This document shows positions 62,863 to 64,000 of a DNA stretch of 64,000 nt, piece by piece. The notes under the pieces are model-generated. The model ran no database searches. It was given only the letters and a program-made list of their open reading frames with translations, and had not been told where the DNA came from. Source of the stretch: Pyronema omphalodes (Eukaryota > Ascomycota > Pezizomycetes > Pezizales > Pyronemataceae); NCBI GenBank assembly GCA_024516155.1, contig JAJJXM010000043.1, positions 186,001-250,000 of the forward strand, given 5' to 3'. A program made the position numbers and the translations under genes. Positions within the stretch are counted from its first letter, which is position 1. The number at the start of each line of letters is the position of its first letter.

Positions 62863-64000
62863 ATGTCTGCACCACTCGTTGCTCTTGCGGATGAACAGCC
62901 CGCCTCGTTCCTGACGATCTTCGCGAATTCGTCCGTACCACTCGCGACCGAGCAACCCTTCTCTCTCTTCTCACTCTTCACGAATTCAAAAAATATTCTA
63001 GCATCCCAGCATGAGTTCTTAATCTTCCTAATTACAGCCGTGGTTACAAGTCTCAGTGTAATTCGTTACTTCAAGACACCCGGATCACTCTTTACTCAAT
63101 ACCTTCCTTTCTCACGGTTCACGAGCGCCACGAATGCCGCGAGTACCACCATTTCCACGTTTTCCAAAGGATCAGCATCTCCCACCGTCGATCTTCTTCC
63201 CGCCGGAACTTCCAACCTCTCGGATCAGCACACCTACACATCCTCCGCGACCTCCGACACCATCCGTATCAAATCACTCTTCATATACCCGATCAAAAGT
63301 TGCCGAGGTATAGAACTCAATTCCACCTCTTTTACCCGAACCGGCTTCCAACATGATCGACAATTCGTCTTTGCCCTTGGTCCAGCTCCTTATACTTTCA
63401 TAACACAACGCTCTCACCCAAAAATGGCGCTTATTAAAACCAGTATAAACGGAGACCAACTGACCGTCTCCTGGCCTGGTTTCGTCAAATTCCCTCCATT
63501 CGCCTCTGGGGGCTATGATTGGCTTAACCGCAATTCTTTCTCCGTCCCTTTATCTTCCTCTGCATACCAAAACGCAGAAAAAGCAGAGGTGAAAGTCTGG
63601 CAAGATAAACCAAATAGCTATATCTGCCCTCTCCCTAAGCAGAAACTAGAATCCCTAGCAAGATTCCTGGAGATCAAAAAACCACAGGAATTGGTTTTCT
63701 TTCGAACTGCGGAAGAACGGGAGGTGTTTAGATGTGCTCCGAGAAAGGAACTGCTGGGTTGGCAGCCAAAGGTTAGATTCCAGGATAGTTATCCTGTCAG
63801 TATCATGAACCTAGCCAGTGTGCGACACGTTGCAGAGAGCTTGAAAAAGGAGGGTAATAATGACTCTGGAATCGGGGGGATCAAGGATGGAAAGATTGAA
63901 GTGCAAAGATTTAGACCAAATGTTATCTTTGAAGGTCCAGCCGCATTTGAGGAGGATCATTGGAAGGAAATTTCCCTTTCTTCTGGATCTGCAGAGGAGT
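62863..64000 (+). CDS. MOSC-domain protein, mARC-like (3' end outside window)
   Basis: The frame stays open for 379 codons from the first ATG at 62863 to the window edge, so the gene is partial. Residues 51-70 form a hydrophobic, probably membrane-anchoring segment (FLIFLITAVVTSLSVI). A Ser/Thr-rich linker follows. From about 136 the MOSC N-terminal beta-barrel domain is evident: IKSLFIYPIKSCRGIEL, then TGFQHDRQFVF. Further on, RFRPNVIFEG and FEEDHWKEI mark the start of the MOSC domain. MOSC proteins bind molybdenum cofactor; relatives such as mARC reduce N-hydroxylated compounds at the mitochondrial outer membrane. The cysteine that binds molybdenum would lie beyond the window. No intron is needed in the visible part. 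Confidence 0.88.
   Translation, partial: MSAPLVALADEQPASFLTIFANSSVPLATEQPFSLFSLFTNSKNILASQHEFLIFLITAVVTSLSVIRYFKTPGSLFTQYLPFSRFTSATNAASTTISTFSKGSASPTVDLLPAGTSNLSDQHTYTSSATSDTIRIKSLFIYPIKSCRGIELNSTSFTRTGFQHDRQFVFALGPAPYTFITQRSHPKMALIKTSINGDQLTVSWPGFVKFPPFASGGYDWLNRNSFSVPLSSSAYQNAEKAEVKVWQDKPNSYICPLPKQKLESLARFLEIKKPQELVFFRTAEEREVFRCAPRKELLGWQPKVRFQDSYPVSIMNLASVRHVAESLKKEGNNDSGIGGIKDGKIEVQRFRPNVIFEGPAAFEEDHWKEISLSSGSAEE

Overview
The window looks like nuclear DNA of a filamentous ascomycete (Pezizomycotina). Introns are mostly 49-240 nt with GT...AG ends and CTAAC/CTAAT-like branch points, both tRNA genes carry a short intron after the anticodon, coding islands sit in large AT-rich, microsatellite-rich intergenic DNA, and the proteins are typical fungal ones (ENA-type Na+ ATPase, mL43, QCR10-like, RBR ligase, NACHT/NLR remnant). 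I cannot fix the genus from sequence alone; a Leotiomycete is a guess.

Layout. 1-13.7 kb: gene-poor, simple repeats, one tRNA-Ser, decayed MITE-like elements. 13.7-14.1 kb: a two-exon gene for a 119-residue secreted protein with eight cysteines in hydrophobin order. 16.05 kb: tRNA-Ile. 17.6-20.9 kb: three-exon ENA-type P-type ATPase (minus strand). 22.7-24.8 kb: five-exon NAD-dependent beta-hydroxyacid dehydrogenase (plus strand), divergent from ENA. 25-28.2 kb: a cluster of decayed repeats sharing a short palindromic core. 28.8-29.8 kb: a C2H2-like zinc-finger gene. 31.2-32.6 kb: two non-autonomous hAT-type elements, the first with a perfect 8-bp target-site duplication, the second close upstream of a small membrane-protein gene (32.8-33.2 kb).

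34.3-39.8 kb is the most interesting part: a tandem segmental duplication. Each unit carries a four-TM membrane-protein gene (198 and 197 aa) plus the 3' end of the mL43 mitochondrial ribosomal protein gene. The upstream unit alone contains 1.64 kb with the truncated, nonsense-mutated 5' part of a fungal NLR (NACHT) gene. The intact mL43 gene (39.6-40.6 kb) follows the second unit.

43.0-45.2 kb: RBR (TRIAD) ubiquitin ligase with a CUE-like N-terminus. 47.4-48.5 kb: a QCR10-like complex III subunit with a 9-nt last exon. 56.0-58.6 kb: an 840-residue RING-H2 protein. 62.9 kb to the window end: 5' part of a membrane-anchored MOSC (mARC-like) protein. The genes share no evident pathway. All exon boundaries were read by eye; no database search was run.
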